Positions 35,566 through 45,248 of a stretch of DNA of 64,000 bases are shown here, one piece after another. This DNA comes from Komagataeibacter swingsii (GTDB taxonomy: Bacteria; Pseudomonadota; Alphaproteobacteria; Acetobacterales; Acetobacteraceae), in assembly GCF_003207895.1 (NCBI RefSeq), contig NZ_NKUB01000008.1:62001-126000 (forward strand). The letters are read 5' to 3'. The notes beneath the pieces were generated by a model. That model was not told where the DNA came from. It saw nothing but the letters and a program-made list of their open reading frames with translations, and did no database searches. The position numbers were made by a program, and so were the translations under genes. Position 1 is the first letter of the stretch. Each line of letters begins with the position of its first letter.

Positions 35566-37344
35566 TTATCCGGCGTTCAGCGGCGCGCATGCAACGCCAA
35601 GCCATGTGCGTTCCTGACTTCCCAGATATGGGGCGACCCTTTCAAAAACCCGTGCATGATAGGCATCCAGCCAGGCGATTTCATTGTGCTGCAGGCTGGC
35701 CACGTCAATCAGCCGCCGGTCGAACGGGGCCAGGGTCAGGACCTCGAATTCCAGGAAATCACGTCCCGCCTCCGCCGTGGGGGAAGGCTGGACCAGTTGC
35801 AGGTTTTCAAGGCGGATGCCGAATGCGCCGAGGCGGTAATAGCCCGGTTCGTTCGACAGGATCATGCCCGCATGCAGCTTCACGGGGCGGAACACGGGGG
35901 AAATGGTGGCCGGTCCCTCATGCACCGACAGGTAGCTGCCAATGCCGTGGCCGGTGCCGTGGTCATAATCCAGCCCGCCCTCCCACAGCGCTTGGCGGGC
36001 CAGGGCATCCAGCGCGTGTCCGGTCACGCCACGCGGAAAATGCGCGCGCGCCAGCGCGATATGCCCGCGCAGCACGCGGGTGAAGGCATCACGCACGTCC
36101 GCCCCCGGCATGTCCGGCCCGGTCCAGAGCGTGCGGGTGATATCGGTGGTGCCAAAGGGGTACTGGCCGCCACTGTCGATCAGGTAGACCTCGTTGGGTT
36201 GCAGCCTGCGGTCGGTTTCGGGCGTGACACGGTAATGGATGACCGCGCCATTCGGGCCGGAACCGGAAATGGCGGGAAAGCTTTCCTCCCGGTAATCAGG
36301 GCAGGCGGCGCGGAAGCGGTCAAGCTGTTCCGCCGCCGCCAGTTCCGTATTGTCGGTTGCGTTCTCATCCAGCCAGTGCAGGAAACGGCAGATGGCGATC
36401 CCGTCCAGCAGGTGGGCGCGACGGCTACCTTCCTGTTCGGTTGCATTCTTGGTCGCCTTGGGCAACAGGCAGGGATCGCCCTTGCGGATGACCGTGGCCC
36501 CGGCGTTCTCCAGCGTCTGGATGAACCATACGGCGTTGCTGGCCGGGTCCACCTGCACGCGCGCGCCGGACAGGGCGCGCAGGCTTTCTTCCAGTGCTGC
36601 AGGCGGTGCGATCGCGACATCATCCCCCAGCCATTGCCGCGTCGTGTCGGCAACCTTGGCCGGGTCGATCAGCAGCGTGACGCGCCCGGTCTCATGCACG
36701 ATGGCGAAGGACAGGCTGAGCGGCGTGTATGGTACGTCACGACCCCGGATGTTCAGCAGCCATGCGATTGATGCCGGGTCACTCAGCACCAGCGCCGCAT
36801 CGCCTGCATCGCGCAATCCGCCCGCAATGGCCGCGCGCTTGTCCCGGCTGGACTGCCCGGCCCATTCCTCGGGCTGCGGCACACACGGCGTGCAGGGGGC
36901 GGCGGGCCGGTCGGCCCAGATCCGGTCAACCGGGTTGGCGGGCAGGGCGACAAGGTCCAGGCCCGCATCGCCGAACGGGCGCAGCGCGCTTTCGCTGATC
37001 AGGCGCGGATCATAACCGATGCGGCAGGTCGCGCCATGCCGCGCCAGCCATGTGGCGGGCGGGACCTTGCTGATATGCAGCCGTTCCCATGCGCGGCCAT
37101 CCACCTGCTGGTCCATCTGGGTGATGTAGCGGCCATCGGAAAAGACGGCGGCGCCATCCGGCAGCACCGCCGCCATCCCGGCGCTGCCGGTAAAGCCGGT
37201 CAGCCACGCCAGCCGTTCGGCGCAGGGGGCGACGTATTCCCCTAGGTGTTCATCCCCACGGGGCAGGATAAATCCGTCAACGCCCATCTGTTTCAGCACG
37301 GCGCGCAGCGCGTCGGGGCGGTTCGGGGCTGGGGGCATGGGCAT
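35566..37344 (-). CDS. pepP: Aminopeptidase P family Xaa-Pro peptidase (M24B)
   Basis: A 592-residue enzyme of the long, eukaryote-like aminopeptidase P class with two creatinase-like N-terminal domains and a C-terminal pita-bread domain. The dinuclear metal site is visible: Asp in YLIDSGGQYPFGTTDITRT (two Asp), His in GTGHGIGSYLSVHEGP, Glu in LSNEPGYY and Glu in GIRLENLQLV. It removes N-terminal residues preceding proline. Likely cytoplasmic, with no signal peptide. The GNAT gene starts upstream and the two may be cotranscribed. Confidence 0.92.
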   Translation of the reverse strand: MPMPPAPNRPDALRAVLKQMGVDGFILPRGDEHLGEYVAPCAERLAWLTGFTGSAGMAAVLPDGAAVFSDGRYITQMDQQVDGRAWERLHISKVPPATWLARHGATCRIGYDPRLISESALRPFGDAGLDLVALPANPVDRIWADRPAAPCTPCVPQPEEWAGQSSRDKRAAIAGGLRDAGDAALVLSDPASIAWLLNIRGRDVPYTPLSLSFAIVHETGRVTLLIDPAKVADTTRQWLGDDVAIAPPAALEESLRALSGARVQVDPASNAVWFIQTLENAGATVIRKGDPCLLPKATKNATEQEGSRRAHLLDGIAICRFLHWLDENATDNTELAAAEQLDRFRAACPDYREESFPAISGSGPNGAVIHYRVTPETDRRLQPNEVYLIDSGGQYPFGTTDITRTLWTGPDMPGADVRDAFTRVLRGHIALARAHFPRGVTGHALDALARQALWEGGLDYDHGTGHGIGSYLSVHEGPATISPVFRPVKLHAGMILSNEPGYYRLGAFGIRLENLQLVQPSPTAEAGRDFLEFEVLTLAPFDRRLIDVASLQHNEIAWLDAYHARVFERVAPYLGSQERTWLGVACAPLNAG

Positions 37345-37362
37345 ATCCTTCGGGGTGTGGGA

Positions 37363-37881
37363 TCAGGAAACGGACATGATGCGGTACAGGAACAGAAGGT
37401 CCATCCACCGCCCGTATTTCGTGCCGCATTCCGGCAGCAGGCCGCCATGCTGGAAGCCGAAGCGTTCATGCAGCTTGCGCGATGCGATGTTGGTGGAGGT
37501 GATGCCCGCGATCATGACATGCACATCCGCATCCTTCGCCCGGTCGCACAATGCCTGCAGCAGCGCGCTGCCAATGCCACGGCGCTTGTAGGCCGGGGCG
37601 ATGTACAGCGAATGTTCGACCGTATGCCGGTAGCCCGAAAAGGGGCGGAACGTCTTCCAGCTGCTGTAGCCCGCCACGTGGCCGTCATCCGTTTCGGCCA
37701 CCAGCACGGGAAACCCGCTGGCCTGGCTGGCATGCAGCCAGTCCAGCCGGGCGGCGATGGTGGTTTCGTGGGTTTCCCACATGGATGTGCTGTTGCGGAT
37801 GGCGTGATTGACGATTTCGACAATGGCGGGAATATCCGCATCCGTCGCGTCACGGATCAGCAGGGACGCGGTATCAGCCAT
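37363..37881 (-). CDS. GNAT family N-acetyltransferase (phosphinothricin acetyltransferase-like)
   Basis: A 172-residue GNAT protein. The acetyl-CoA loop is IAPAYKRRGIGSALLQAL, preceded by TVEHSLYI and followed by ASRKLHERFGF, matching the PAT/MnaT (YncA) group, which acetylates amino acids and related amines such as methionine sulfoximine. The start overlaps the prmA end by 8 bases, so it is in a uvrD-prmA-GNAT-pepP run. The substrate is not determined. Confidence 0.88.
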   Translation of the reverse strand: MADTASLLIRDATDADIPAIVEIVNHAIRNSTSMWETHETTIAARLDWLHASQASGFPVLVAETDDGHVAGYSSWKTFRPFSGYRHTVEHSLYIAPAYKRRGIGSALLQALCDRAKDADVHVMIAGITSTNIASRKLHERFGFQHGGLLPECGTKYGRWMDLLFLYRIMSVS

Positions 37882-38776
37882 TGGGTTTGCGCAGGATCAG
37901 CGTGCCCCAGTCCCCTTCACGCAGGTGGCGTTCCAGCACCAGCCCGTGGCGGCGGTGGGCTGCCAGCACCATGCGCACCTGCGTATTCAGCAGCCCCGCG
38001 AGGATGGCGGTGCCACCGGGCAGCAGGTTGCGCGCAAGGTCGGCCGCCATGCTGCATAGCGGGCGGGCGAGGATGTTGGCGAAGACAAGGTCATAGGGCG
38101 CGTGGTGGCGGATGGCGGGCGTGGACCAGCCATTGCCAAGATGGCAGTCCACCAGGTTGGACAGCCCGTTCATGGCCGCGTTGCGGCGTGTCACGCGCAC
38201 GGACCACGGGTCGATGTCGGTCGCCAGCACGCGTTTGTGCAGCAGGGCGGCGGCCGCCATGGCCAGGATGCCCGACCCGCAGCCAAGGTCGAGGATGCGC
38301 CGTGGCCTGCGATAGGCGACCATTTCCAGCGCGCGCAGGCAGCCACGGGTCGAGCCATGTTCCCCCGACCCGAAGGCGACGCCCGCATCCAGCGTGATGG
38401 TGATGCGCTGGGGGCTGGTGACGGGTTCAAGATGCGTGCCCCGGATGGCGAAGCGCCTGCCCGCAAGCTGTTCGGGAAAGGATTCGTAGGTGCGCGCCAG
38501 CCAGCCTTCGGATTCCGTATGGCTGCGTTCCAGCTCGGCATCCACGCCACTGGTCAGGCCCGCCACGATCAGGGCGGCGCGCAGTTCGTCCTCGCCGCTG
38601 CCGGTATCCTTGACGCCTTCGACGCGCCACAGGGTCTGGCTGTCATCGACTTCAAAGATGCCGATGGTGGTGCAGACGGTGGACAGGGCGGATTCATAGG
38701 CTTCGACCGCATCAGGCGGTACCGTGACCGATATGGTTTCCAGTTCTGTGGCGTGACGCCGGGGGGAAAGGCTCAT
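37874..38776 (-). CDS. prmA: Ribosomal protein L11 methyltransferase
   Basis: A 300-residue SAM-dependent methyltransferase. The N-terminal substrate-recognition domain (about 1-125) is followed by DAGVAFGSGEHGSTRGCLRA and motif I RRILDLGCGSGILAMAAA, with motif IV FANILARPL. It methylates L11. It directly abuts the stop of uvrD (the prmA ATG ends at 38774 on the minus strand), indicating cotranscription. Confidence 0.93.
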   Translation of the reverse strand: MSLSPRRHATELETISVTVPPDAVEAYESALSTVCTTIGIFEVDDSQTLWRVEGVKDTGSGEDELRAALIVAGLTSGVDAELERSHTESEGWLARTYESFPEQLAGRRFAIRGTHLEPVTSPQRITITLDAGVAFGSGEHGSTRGCLRALEMVAYRRPRRILDLGCGSGILAMAAAALLHKRVLATDIDPWSVRVTRRNAAMNGLSNLVDCHLGNGWSTPAIRHHAPYDLVFANILARPLCSMAADLARNLLPGGTAILAGLLNTQVRMVLAAHRRHGLVLERHLREGDWGTLILRKPNG

Positions 38777-40990
38777 CTATACCTGCTCAACAAATGTATC
38801 GATCACCCGCTTGGGGCCTGCTTTTTCAAACGCGACTTCCAGCCGGTTTCCCTCGACCGAGGTAATCGTGCCGTAGCCGAATTTCTGGTGGAATACACGC
38901 ACGCCCACCTTCATCCCCGATGAGGCGGAGGTGGAGGGCGTGACATCATGCACCCGCCGGGACGCCACCAGCGGGAAGGGCGCGCTGCCAAACACGGCGG
39001 GGCGGCCAAGGAAGCTGCGCCGGCTGTTGGCGGTGTCGCCACGTGTCTCGATATGCTCGGCGGGCAGTTCCTCGACAAAGCGGCTGGGAATGGCGGACTG
39101 CCAGTTGCCGTATATGCGGCGGTTGGCGGCGTGGCTGATCGTGGCCAGCCTGCGCGCGCGCGTAATGCCGACATAGGCCAGGCGGCGTTCTTCCTCCAGC
39201 CCCTTCAGGCCGCCTTCATCCAGCGTGCGCTGGGACGGAAAGACGCCTTCCTCCCACCCCGGCAGGAACACGGTGTCGAATTCCAGCCCCTTGGCGCCAT
39301 GCAGCGTCATGATGCTCATGCTGTCCTCGCCCGCCCTGTCCTCGGTATCCATGACGAGGGCGACATGTTCCAGGAACCCGCCAAGGTTTTCGTAATCCGC
39401 CAGCGAGCGCACCAGTTCCTTCAGGTTTTCCAGCCGTCCGGGCGCATCGGGGGATTTGTCGGCCTTCCACATGTCGATATACCCGCTGTCCTCCAGCAGG
39501 TGGTCGATGGCGACGACATGCCCCTCGCGTCCCAGCATGTCGCGCGTGGCGCCCAGCGTGCGCATGAGGGCGGCAAGCTGCTCCTTCGCCCGGCCCTTGA
39601 TGTCGCCAGCGCCCAGCATTTCCAGCACGGCGGCGGTCAGCGGGATCTGGCGTTCACGGGCGTGCATGTGCATTTTCTGCAGCCCCGTCATCCCCACGCC
39701 CCGGCGCGGCACGTTGATGATGCGCTCGAACGCCAGGTCATCGGACGGCTGGTTGACCACGCGCATATAGGCGATGGCGTCGCGGATTTCGGCGCGTTCG
39801 TAAAAGCGCAGCCCGCCGACCACGCGGTAGGGCAGGCCAAGGGTGATCAGCCGTTCCTCGAACGCGCGGGTCTGGAAGCCGGCGCGGACAAGGATGGCGA
39901 TCTCGCGCATCGGGTGGCCATCGGCGCGCAGGCGTTCGATCTCGGTGCCGACCATGCGGGCCTCGTCATCCGAATCCTGCACGGAAATCACGCGCACCTT
40001 CTCGCCTTCCGCATCCTCGCGGCCGGGATGCAGGGTCTTGCCCAGACGTTCCTCGTTATGCGCGATCAGGCCCGACGCGGCGCCAAGGATCTGCCGGGTG
40101 GAGCGGTAATTGCGTTCCAGCCGCACGACCTTCGCGCCGGGGAAGTCGCGTTCGAAGCGCAGGATGTTTTCCACTTCCGCCCCGCGCCATGAATAGATCG
40201 ACTGGTCGTCATCGCCCACGCAGCAGATGTTCGATGGCTGCTGGTCCCGATGCGCCAGCAGCCGCAGCCACAGGTACTGGATGGTGTTGGTGTCCTGGTA
40301 CTCGTCCACCAGGATGTAGCGGAAGAAACGGTGATACTGCGCCAGCACATCGGGATGCCTGCGCATGATTTCCGTCATGTGCAGCATGAGATCGCCAAAG
40401 TCGCAGGCGTTGAGCTGCTGCAGGCGCTGCTGGTAATCGGTATAGATCTCGGCGCAGCGCCCGTTGGCGAAATCCGTGTCCTCGGCCGCCGTGATCGCGT
40501 CGGGCACCAGCCCGCGATCCTTCCACCGCTGGATCACGCCCATGATGGCCTGTGGCGGCCAGCGCTTGGTGTCGATGCGGTAGGGTTCCAGCACCTGCTT
40601 GAGCAGGCGCAGCTGGTCATCGGTATCAAGGATGGTGAAGCTGCTGGTAAGCCCGACATATTCCGCATGGCGGCGCAGCATGCGCGCGCACAGGGCATGG
40701 AACGTGCCCAGCCACAGCCCTTCCGCCGGTTCACCCAGCAGGGCGCTGACGCGTTTACGCATTTCGCGCGCGGCCTTGTTGGTAAAGGTCACGGCAAGGA
40801 TCTGGTTGGGCCGTGCCCGGCCCGACAGCAGGATATGCGCGAACCGCGTGGTCAGCACCCGCGTCTTGCCCGTGCCCGCGCCGGCAAGGACCAGCAGCGG
40901 GCCGTCCGTGGTCTCGATCGCGGCCCGCTGTTCGGGATTGAGGCGGTTCAGGTAATCCGGCACAGGGCCGGTGGGGATAAGGCTGTCCAT
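38777..40990 (-). CDS. uvrD: UvrD/PcrA superfamily I DNA helicase
   Basis: A 737-residue SF1A helicase. Motif I is LAGAGTGKTRVLTTRF, motif II is ILVDEYQDTN, motif III is GDDDQSIYSWRGA, motif IV LERNYRSTRQIL, motif V TLHGAKGLEFD and motif VI RLAYVGITRAR. It ends with a Tudor-like tail (VRVFHQKFGYGTITSVEGN). UvrD unwinds 3'-5' in nucleotide excision and mismatch repair and strips RecA. First gene of the leftward run through prmA. Confidence 0.95.
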   Translation of the reverse strand: MDSLIPTGPVPDYLNRLNPEQRAAIETTDGPLLVLAGAGTGKTRVLTTRFAHILLSGRARPNQILAVTFTNKAAREMRKRVSALLGEPAEGLWLGTFHALCARMLRRHAEYVGLTSSFTILDTDDQLRLLKQVLEPYRIDTKRWPPQAIMGVIQRWKDRGLVPDAITAAEDTDFANGRCAEIYTDYQQRLQQLNACDFGDLMLHMTEIMRRHPDVLAQYHRFFRYILVDEYQDTNTIQYLWLRLLAHRDQQPSNICCVGDDDQSIYSWRGAEVENILRFERDFPGAKVVRLERNYRSTRQILGAASGLIAHNEERLGKTLHPGREDAEGEKVRVISVQDSDDEARMVGTEIERLRADGHPMREIAILVRAGFQTRAFEERLITLGLPYRVVGGLRFYERAEIRDAIAYMRVVNQPSDDLAFERIINVPRRGVGMTGLQKMHMHARERQIPLTAAVLEMLGAGDIKGRAKEQLAALMRTLGATRDMLGREGHVVAIDHLLEDSGYIDMWKADKSPDAPGRLENLKELVRSLADYENLGGFLEHVALVMDTEDRAGEDSMSIMTLHGAKGLEFDTVFLPGWEEGVFPSQRTLDEGGLKGLEEERRLAYVGITRARRLATISHAANRRIYGNWQSAIPSRFVEELPAEHIETRGDTANSRRSFLGRPAVFGSAPFPLVASRRVHDVTPSTSASSGMKVGVRVFHQKFGYGTITSVEGNRLEVAFEKAGPKRVIDTFVEQV

Positions 40991-41076
40991 GACATTATCT
41001 TCTATAGCAATCCCGTCGCCGGGTAACCAATGCTATCAATCATGGCGGGGGAAATGCGGTGGAGGGACAGGACAGC

Positions 41077-41754
41077 ATGAATACGGCCAGGGCAACGGGA
41101 GCAGGCGGCCACCGGGCACGCATGCGCAGGCGTATCCGCACGGCGGGCGCGCATTCGCTGGCGGATTATGAACTGCTGGAAGTCCTGTTGTTCGCGGCCG
41201 TGCCCCGGCGCGACACCAAGCCGCAGGCCAAGGCGTTGCTGGCCCATTTCGGTGGTCTTGAGGCCGTGCTGGATGCCACGCCCGCCGCCTTGCGCGCGGC
41301 GGGGCTGGGGCCGCGCGGGGTGGCGGTGCTGGGGTGCCCCGCGCAGGTCGCGCGGCGCCTGGCGCATCCCGACCTGCGGGGGCAGGTTATTTTCGCGGAT
41401 ATGGCGGCGGTGCTGGCCTATTGTGACCGCCTGCCCGCGCCTGACCCCGGTGGGTGGCGGCTGTTCTACCTTGATTCCGCGCGGCACGTGCTGGCCGATG
41501 AAGCCGTCGGCACCGCCCCGCCTGCCGACATGTGCCGGAGCGTGCTGGCGCGCGCGCTGGAACTGCACGCCGTGTCCCTTGTCGCGGTCAGGGACATGGG
41601 CCAGCAGGCGCCACCCAGGGATGGAAGTGTTGCCGACCTGCGGTTTGCCCGCATGCTGCACAGCCATGCCCGCCTGCTGGGGCTGGCCGTGCATGACTGC
41701 ATGGTGCGTGGCGGCGGCACATGCGTCAGCATGCGGGCGATGTTGCAGGAATAG
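41077..41754 (+). CDS. RadC-family protein with a degenerate JAMM site (paralogue 1)
   Basis: A 225-residue RadC homologue with the N-terminal helix-hairpin-helix region (HRARMRRRIRTAGAHSLADY, then ELLEVLLFAAVPRRDTKPQA) and a C-terminal MPN domain. The metal motif HNHP-x-G-x4-S-x2-D is replaced by Arg172-Asp-Met174-GQQ, with only a later Ser184-x2-Asp187 remaining, so zinc binding is not expected. ATG 41077 is preferred because GGAGGGACAGG precedes it; GTG 41059 is longer. It diverges from uvrD. Function unknown; an intact paralogue lies 1 kb away. Confidence 0.8.
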   Translation: MNTARATGAGGHRARMRRRIRTAGAHSLADYELLEVLLFAAVPRRDTKPQAKALLAHFGGLEAVLDATPAALRAAGLGPRGVAVLGCPAQVARRLAHPDLRGQVIFADMAAVLAYCDRLPAPDPGGWRLFYLDSARHVLADEAVGTAPPADMCRSVLARALELHAVSLVAVRDMGQQAPPRDGSVADLRFARMLHSHARLLGLAVHDCMVRGGGTCVSMRAMLQE

Positions 41755-41760
41755 CCACGG

Positions 41761-42453
41761 TCAGGCGTGCGGATGGGCCTCGGCCGCGGCGAACTGCTGG
41801 CGGATGGCGTCCAGCAGTTCGGATGGCTGGCTGACCAGCGCATCGGCGCCAGCCTGCGTCAGTTCCTCCCGCGTGCCATATCCCCACAGCACGCCAAGGG
41901 CGCGGACGTGGTTGGCGTGTGCGCCGCTTATGTCAAAACGCCGGTCGCCGATCATCAGCGCATCCTCGCGCCGGATGTCGTGTTCACGCAGCACGGCTGC
42001 GATCAGTTCGGGCTTTTCCGCGCCGCTGTCATCGGCGCGTGCGCCGGACAGGCCATCGAAATACTGCACCAGGTTGCGCAGGTGCAGGATCTTGCGCGCA
42101 AGGTGGCGGGGCTTGGATGTCGCGACAAACAGCCGCACCCCTTCGGCCGACAGGGTCTCGATCACGTTGCGCATATGGTCGAAAACCGGGCTTTTGTGCA
42201 TGCCTTCCGATTCGTAATGCTTGCGGTACAGCGCCATCGCCTCCTGCACCCGGTCATCGCCGTAATGGGCGAGGATATGGGCGATCAGTTCCTCCAGCGG
42301 GGGGCCGACCACCCATGTCAGGTCAACCGACATGTCGGGTTCATGCCCAAGGTCGCGTAGTACGGCGTAAATGGATTCCACAATGCCATCGCGGGAACGG
42401 ACGATGGTTCCGTCCAGGTCAAAAAGTACGGTATGGTTTTCATGAAACGGCAT
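41761..42453 (-). CDS. HAD hydrolase, phosphoglycolate phosphatase-like
   Basis: A 230-residue HAD phosphatase. Motif I VLFDLDGTIVRSRDG, motif II VATSKPRHLA, Lys in GAEKPELIAAVL and motif IV ALMIGDRRFDI give the full catalytic set, with a helical cap at about 20-95. Gph/YrfG-like enzymes dephosphorylate 2-phosphoglycolate or pyrophosphate; the actual substrate is not clear. It lies between the two radC-like genes on the opposite strand, its start facing the second radC. Confidence 0.85.
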   Translation of the reverse strand: MPFHENHTVLFDLDGTIVRSRDGIVESIYAVLRDLGHEPDMSVDLTWVVGPPLEELIAHILAHYGDDRVQEAMALYRKHYESEGMHKSPVFDHMRNVIETLSAEGVRLFVATSKPRHLARKILHLRNLVQYFDGLSGARADDSGAEKPELIAAVLREHDIRREDALMIGDRRFDISGAHANHVRALGVLWGYGTREELTQAGADALVSQPSELLDAIRQQFAAAEAHPHA

Positions 42454-42518
42454 GCAGGTTCATAACCTCCTTGTTTTGATCCGCATCATGCACCATCGGG
42501 GCGGCATTTGTCCTGAAA

Positions 42519-43208
42519 TTGTTGGGAAACCACCGTTTGCACGATCACACATCGCCCGAACCGGCCACGATTCCCCTTGGTGGCGGCATCAGCCGGGCGG
42601 ATGACCATGCCTTCATGCAGCGCCTGATCCGCACGCTTGACCTATCCCATCCCGCGCCAGACCGGCTGGCGGCCAGTTTCCTTGCCCGTTTTGGCTCGGC
42701 GGGCATGGCGCTGTCGGCGCATGTGGGGGGACTGGATGAAGTGGCGGGCCGTGAAACCGCCCTGCCGCCCCTGCTGGCCGTGGTGCGGGAGGCGGCGCTG
42801 CGCCTGTACCGCGCCCGCGTGCGGCGCACCGACATACTGGCGGGCCGGGCGGGACTGGTGGCCTACCTGCAGGCCTGCATGGGCCATGAAGTGATCGAAC
42901 AGTTCCGGGTACTGTTCCTTGATGACCGCTTCCACCTGCTGGCCGATGAACTGATGGGCACCGGCACGGTCAACCATTCCCCGGTATATCCCCGCGAAAT
43001 CATGCGTCGCGCGCTGGAACTGGGGGCGCGGCGGCTGGTGCTGGCGCATAACCATCCCGCGGGCCAGCCGGACCCCTCGGCCGCCGATATCGAAATGACC
43101 CTGCGCATCGCCCAGATCGGCAGGATCATGCAGGTCACGGTGCATGACCACATCATCGTGGGCAATGGCCGGACCCACAGCTTCCGTGCGGCGGGGCTGC
43201 TGGGCTAG
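42519..43208 (+). CDS. radC: RadC-family protein with intact JAMM motif (paralogue 2)
   Basis: A 229-residue RadC protein. The JAMM motif is intact: His177, His179, Ser187 and Asp190 in AHNHPAGQPDPSAADIEM, followed by MQVTVHDHIIVGNG. The N-terminal HhH-like region includes SFLARFGSAGMALSAHVGG. Despite the name, RadC proteins have no proven repair role; the fold resembles JAMM metalloproteases. The start is TTG 42519 and therefore uncertain. The stop TAG abuts the stop of convergent purK with no gap. Confidence 0.85.
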   Translation: MLGNHRLHDHTSPEPATIPLGGGISRADDHAFMQRLIRTLDLSHPAPDRLAASFLARFGSAGMALSAHVGGLDEVAGRETALPPLLAVVREAALRLYRARVRRTDILAGRAGLVAYLQACMGHEVIEQFRVLFLDDRFHLLADELMGTGTVNHSPVYPREIMRRALELGARRLVLAHNHPAGQPDPSAADIEMTLRIAQIGRIMQVTVHDHIIVGNGRTHSFRAAGLLG

Positions 43209-44351
43209 CTATGCGTCATCCAACGCGCGCGCCAGCGGGCCGAGGGCCGCTTCCACCCCGAATTCGCCGGGCAGCGCCCCTTTTGGGAACAGCACGTTCA
43301 CATGCCCCATCTTGCGCCCCGGGCGGGCTTCCGCCTTGCCATAATGGTGGGCCAGCAGACGGGGGGCAGCCATGATTTCAGGCCACAGGGCCATGTCTTC
43401 GGGGCCGATCAGGTTTTTCATGACGGCGTCGCTGTGGCGGCTGGCGGGTGGCAGTGGCAGGCCGGTCACGGCGCGGACATGCATCCCGAACTGGTCCACG
43501 GGGCAGGCATCCATGGTCCAGTGGCCCGAATTATGCGGCCGGGGCGCGATTTCGTTCACGCGCAGGCTGCCATCGCGGTCCACGAACATCTCGACGCCCA
43601 GCAGGCCGGTCAGGTCCAGCGCCGTGGCGATGCGGCGTGCAAGGTCCTGCGCCCGCGCCGCAAGTTCGGGCGCGATTCGGGCCGGGGCCAGGCTTATGTC
43701 CAGAATGCCGTTGCGGTGGCGGTTTTCGGTCACGTCAAAGGTCACGACCTCGCCATGTGCATTGCGGGCGACCATTACGCTGACCTCACAGGCGAAGCGC
43801 ACCATGCCCTCGGCCACCAGCGGGTGGGGGCGCAGGCCGTCGAATGCGGCGTCCAGTCCCGATGCGTCATGGATGCGGGCCTGCCCCTTGCCATCATAGC
43901 CAAGGCGCGTGGTCTTGAGGATGAAGGGATAGCCCAGGTCTTTCGCCGCCCGGTCCAGATCGGCGCGGTCATGCACGCCCCGCCACGGGGCCACGGGAAT
44001 GTCGTTTTCCGCCATGAACATCTTTTCCGCGATGCGGTCCTGGCTGATCCGCAGGATGTGGCCCGCGGGGTGGACCGGGCGGATGCTGGACAGCAGGTCC
44101 AGCCCGTCGGCGCTGATATTCTCGAATTCAAAGGTGATGACATCCACCGCATCGGCAAAGCGGCGCAGGGCGTCATGGTCGTCATACCGGCCAAGGGTGA
44201 TGGCATGGGCCACCTGTGCGGCCGGGCCATCGGCTTCCGTCGTCAGGATATGGGCGCGGTAGCCAAGGCGGGCGGCGGCGATGGCGGACATGCGGCCAAG
44301 CTGGCCGCCGCCGACAATGCCCAGCACCGAGCCGGGGGCAAGCTGCGTCAT
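43209..44351 (-). CDS. purK: 5-(carboxyamino)imidazole ribonucleotide synthase
   Basis: A 380-residue ATP-grasp enzyme. [20 protein letters not shown] starts the protein, [30 protein letters not shown] and [16 protein letters not shown] are hallmarks of PurK. It makes N5-CAIR from AIR, ATP and bicarbonate, feeding PurE. ATG 44351 (MTQLAPG) overlaps the purE stop in an ATGA arrangement; the longer open frame upstream is purE shadow. Confidence 0.95.
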   Translation of the reverse strand: MTQLAPGSVLGIVGGGQLGRMSAIAAARLGYRAHILTTEADGPAAQVAHAITLGRYDDHDALRRFADAVDVITFEFENISADGLDLLSSIRPVHPAGHILRISQDRIAEKMFMAENDIPVAPWRGVHDRADLDRAAKDLGYPFILKTTRLGYDGKGQARIHDASGLDAAFDGLRPHPLVAEGMVRFACEVSVMVARNAHGEVVTFDVTENRHRNGILDISLAPARIAPELAARAQDLARRIATALDLTGLLGVEMFVDRDGSLRVNEIAPRPHNSGHWTMDACPVDQFGMHVRAVTGLPLPPASRHSDAVMKNLIGPEDMALWPEIMAAPRLLAHHYGKAEARPGRKMGHVNVLFPKGALPGEFGVEAALGPLARALDDA

Positions 44352-44863
44352 CGCACCGGTTCCTGCGCCACGGCGTCCGTCTGCTTCGCCCGCCATGCCG
44401 CCAGTCGTGCGCCAAGGGCCGGGTCGGACAGCGCAAGGATGGACGCCGCCAACAGCGCCGCGTTGGTCGCCCCCGCCTTGCCAATGGCCAGCGTGCCAAC
44501 GGGAATGCCGCCGGGCATCTGCACGATCGACAGCAGGCTGTCCATGCCCTTGAGCGCATGCGATTCGACCGGAACACCCAGCACCGGCAGCGCCGTCCAC
44601 GCGGCGCACATGCCCGGCAGGTGCGCGGCCCCCCCGGCGCCCGCGATAATGACCGACAGGCCACGCCCCTGCGCCGATTTTGCGTAATCCGCCAGCCGGT
44701 CGGGCGTGCGGTGGGCGGAGACGATGCGCACCTCATGCGCGATATCCAGCGCCTCCATCACGGCGGTGGCATGGCGCATGGTTTCCCAGTCGGACTGGCT
44801 GCCCATGATCAGCCCCACGCGCGGGGATTTCGTGCCGGAGGGCGGAAGGGGGGAAAGGCTCAC
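44348..44863 (-). CDS. purE: N5-CAIR mutase (class I PurE)
   Basis: A 171-residue Pur[18 protein letters not shown] and [17 protein letters not shown] carry the active-site residues (Ser, Asp, His of SAHRTP), with [14 protein letters not shown] in the substrate loop. It moves the carboxylate of N5-CAIR to give CAIR. purE is first in the purEK operon, translationally coupled to purK. Confidence 0.96.
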   Translation of the reverse strand: MSLSPLPPSGTKSPRVGLIMGSQSDWETMRHATAVMEALDIAHEVRIVSAHRTPDRLADYAKSAQGRGLSVIIAGAGGAAHLPGMCAAWTALPVLGVPVESHALKGMDSLLSIVQMPGGIPVGTLAIGKAGATNAALLAASILALSDPALGARLAAWRAKQTDAVAQEPVR

Positions 44864-44887
44864 GGTTGCAATACTCTCGTCAGGAAA

Positions 44888-45088
44888 TCAGGCGATACTG
44901 TCGGGGATCATGCGGCTTTCCAGCCATGTGATCTCGTCCTTCAGCAGCAGCTTGCGCTTTTTGAGCCGTTGCAACTGCAACTGGTCCGTCACCTGCAGGG
45001 CCATGCGGCTTATGACCGTATCAAGGTCGCGATGTTCGCTGCGCAGTTCGTGCAGCTTGCGAAGAAGGGTATCCCGATCTGTCAGCAT
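44888..45088 (-). CDS. YdcH/DUF465 small coiled-coil protein
   Basis: A 66-residue helical protein of the DUF465 family. Heptad-like segments HELRSEHRDLDTVI and LKKRKLLLKDEITWLESRM are characteristic. No function is established for the family. It is in the purEK direction and 24 bases upstream of purE, so it may be cotranscribed; a divergent second YdcH gene follows at 45249. Confidence 0.85.
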   Translation of the reverse strand: MLTDRDTLLRKLHELRSEHRDLDTVISRMALQVTDQLQLQRLKKRKLLLKDEITWLESRMIPDSIA

Positions 45089-45248
45089 GGCGGCTCATCT
45101 GTTAAGTGGGCATGGCGTATCCTAAGCATATCCGCCGCAAAAGGCGAAATGCCGGGCACGATCCCCGGGGGCTGCAATTTTAGCATGGAAATTGCAGCAT
45201 CGTCTGGTCTAGCCTGATCAGGTTGCAGCAAAGACGCTGGAGGGTTCC

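Noticed and set aside
34203-36083. 626-residue open frame on the plus strand opposite icd and pepP
   Set aside because: It reads through the coding strand of two well-identified genes, starts in a palindromic repeat and has low-complexity Arg/Gly/His composition typical of a high-GC shadow frame.
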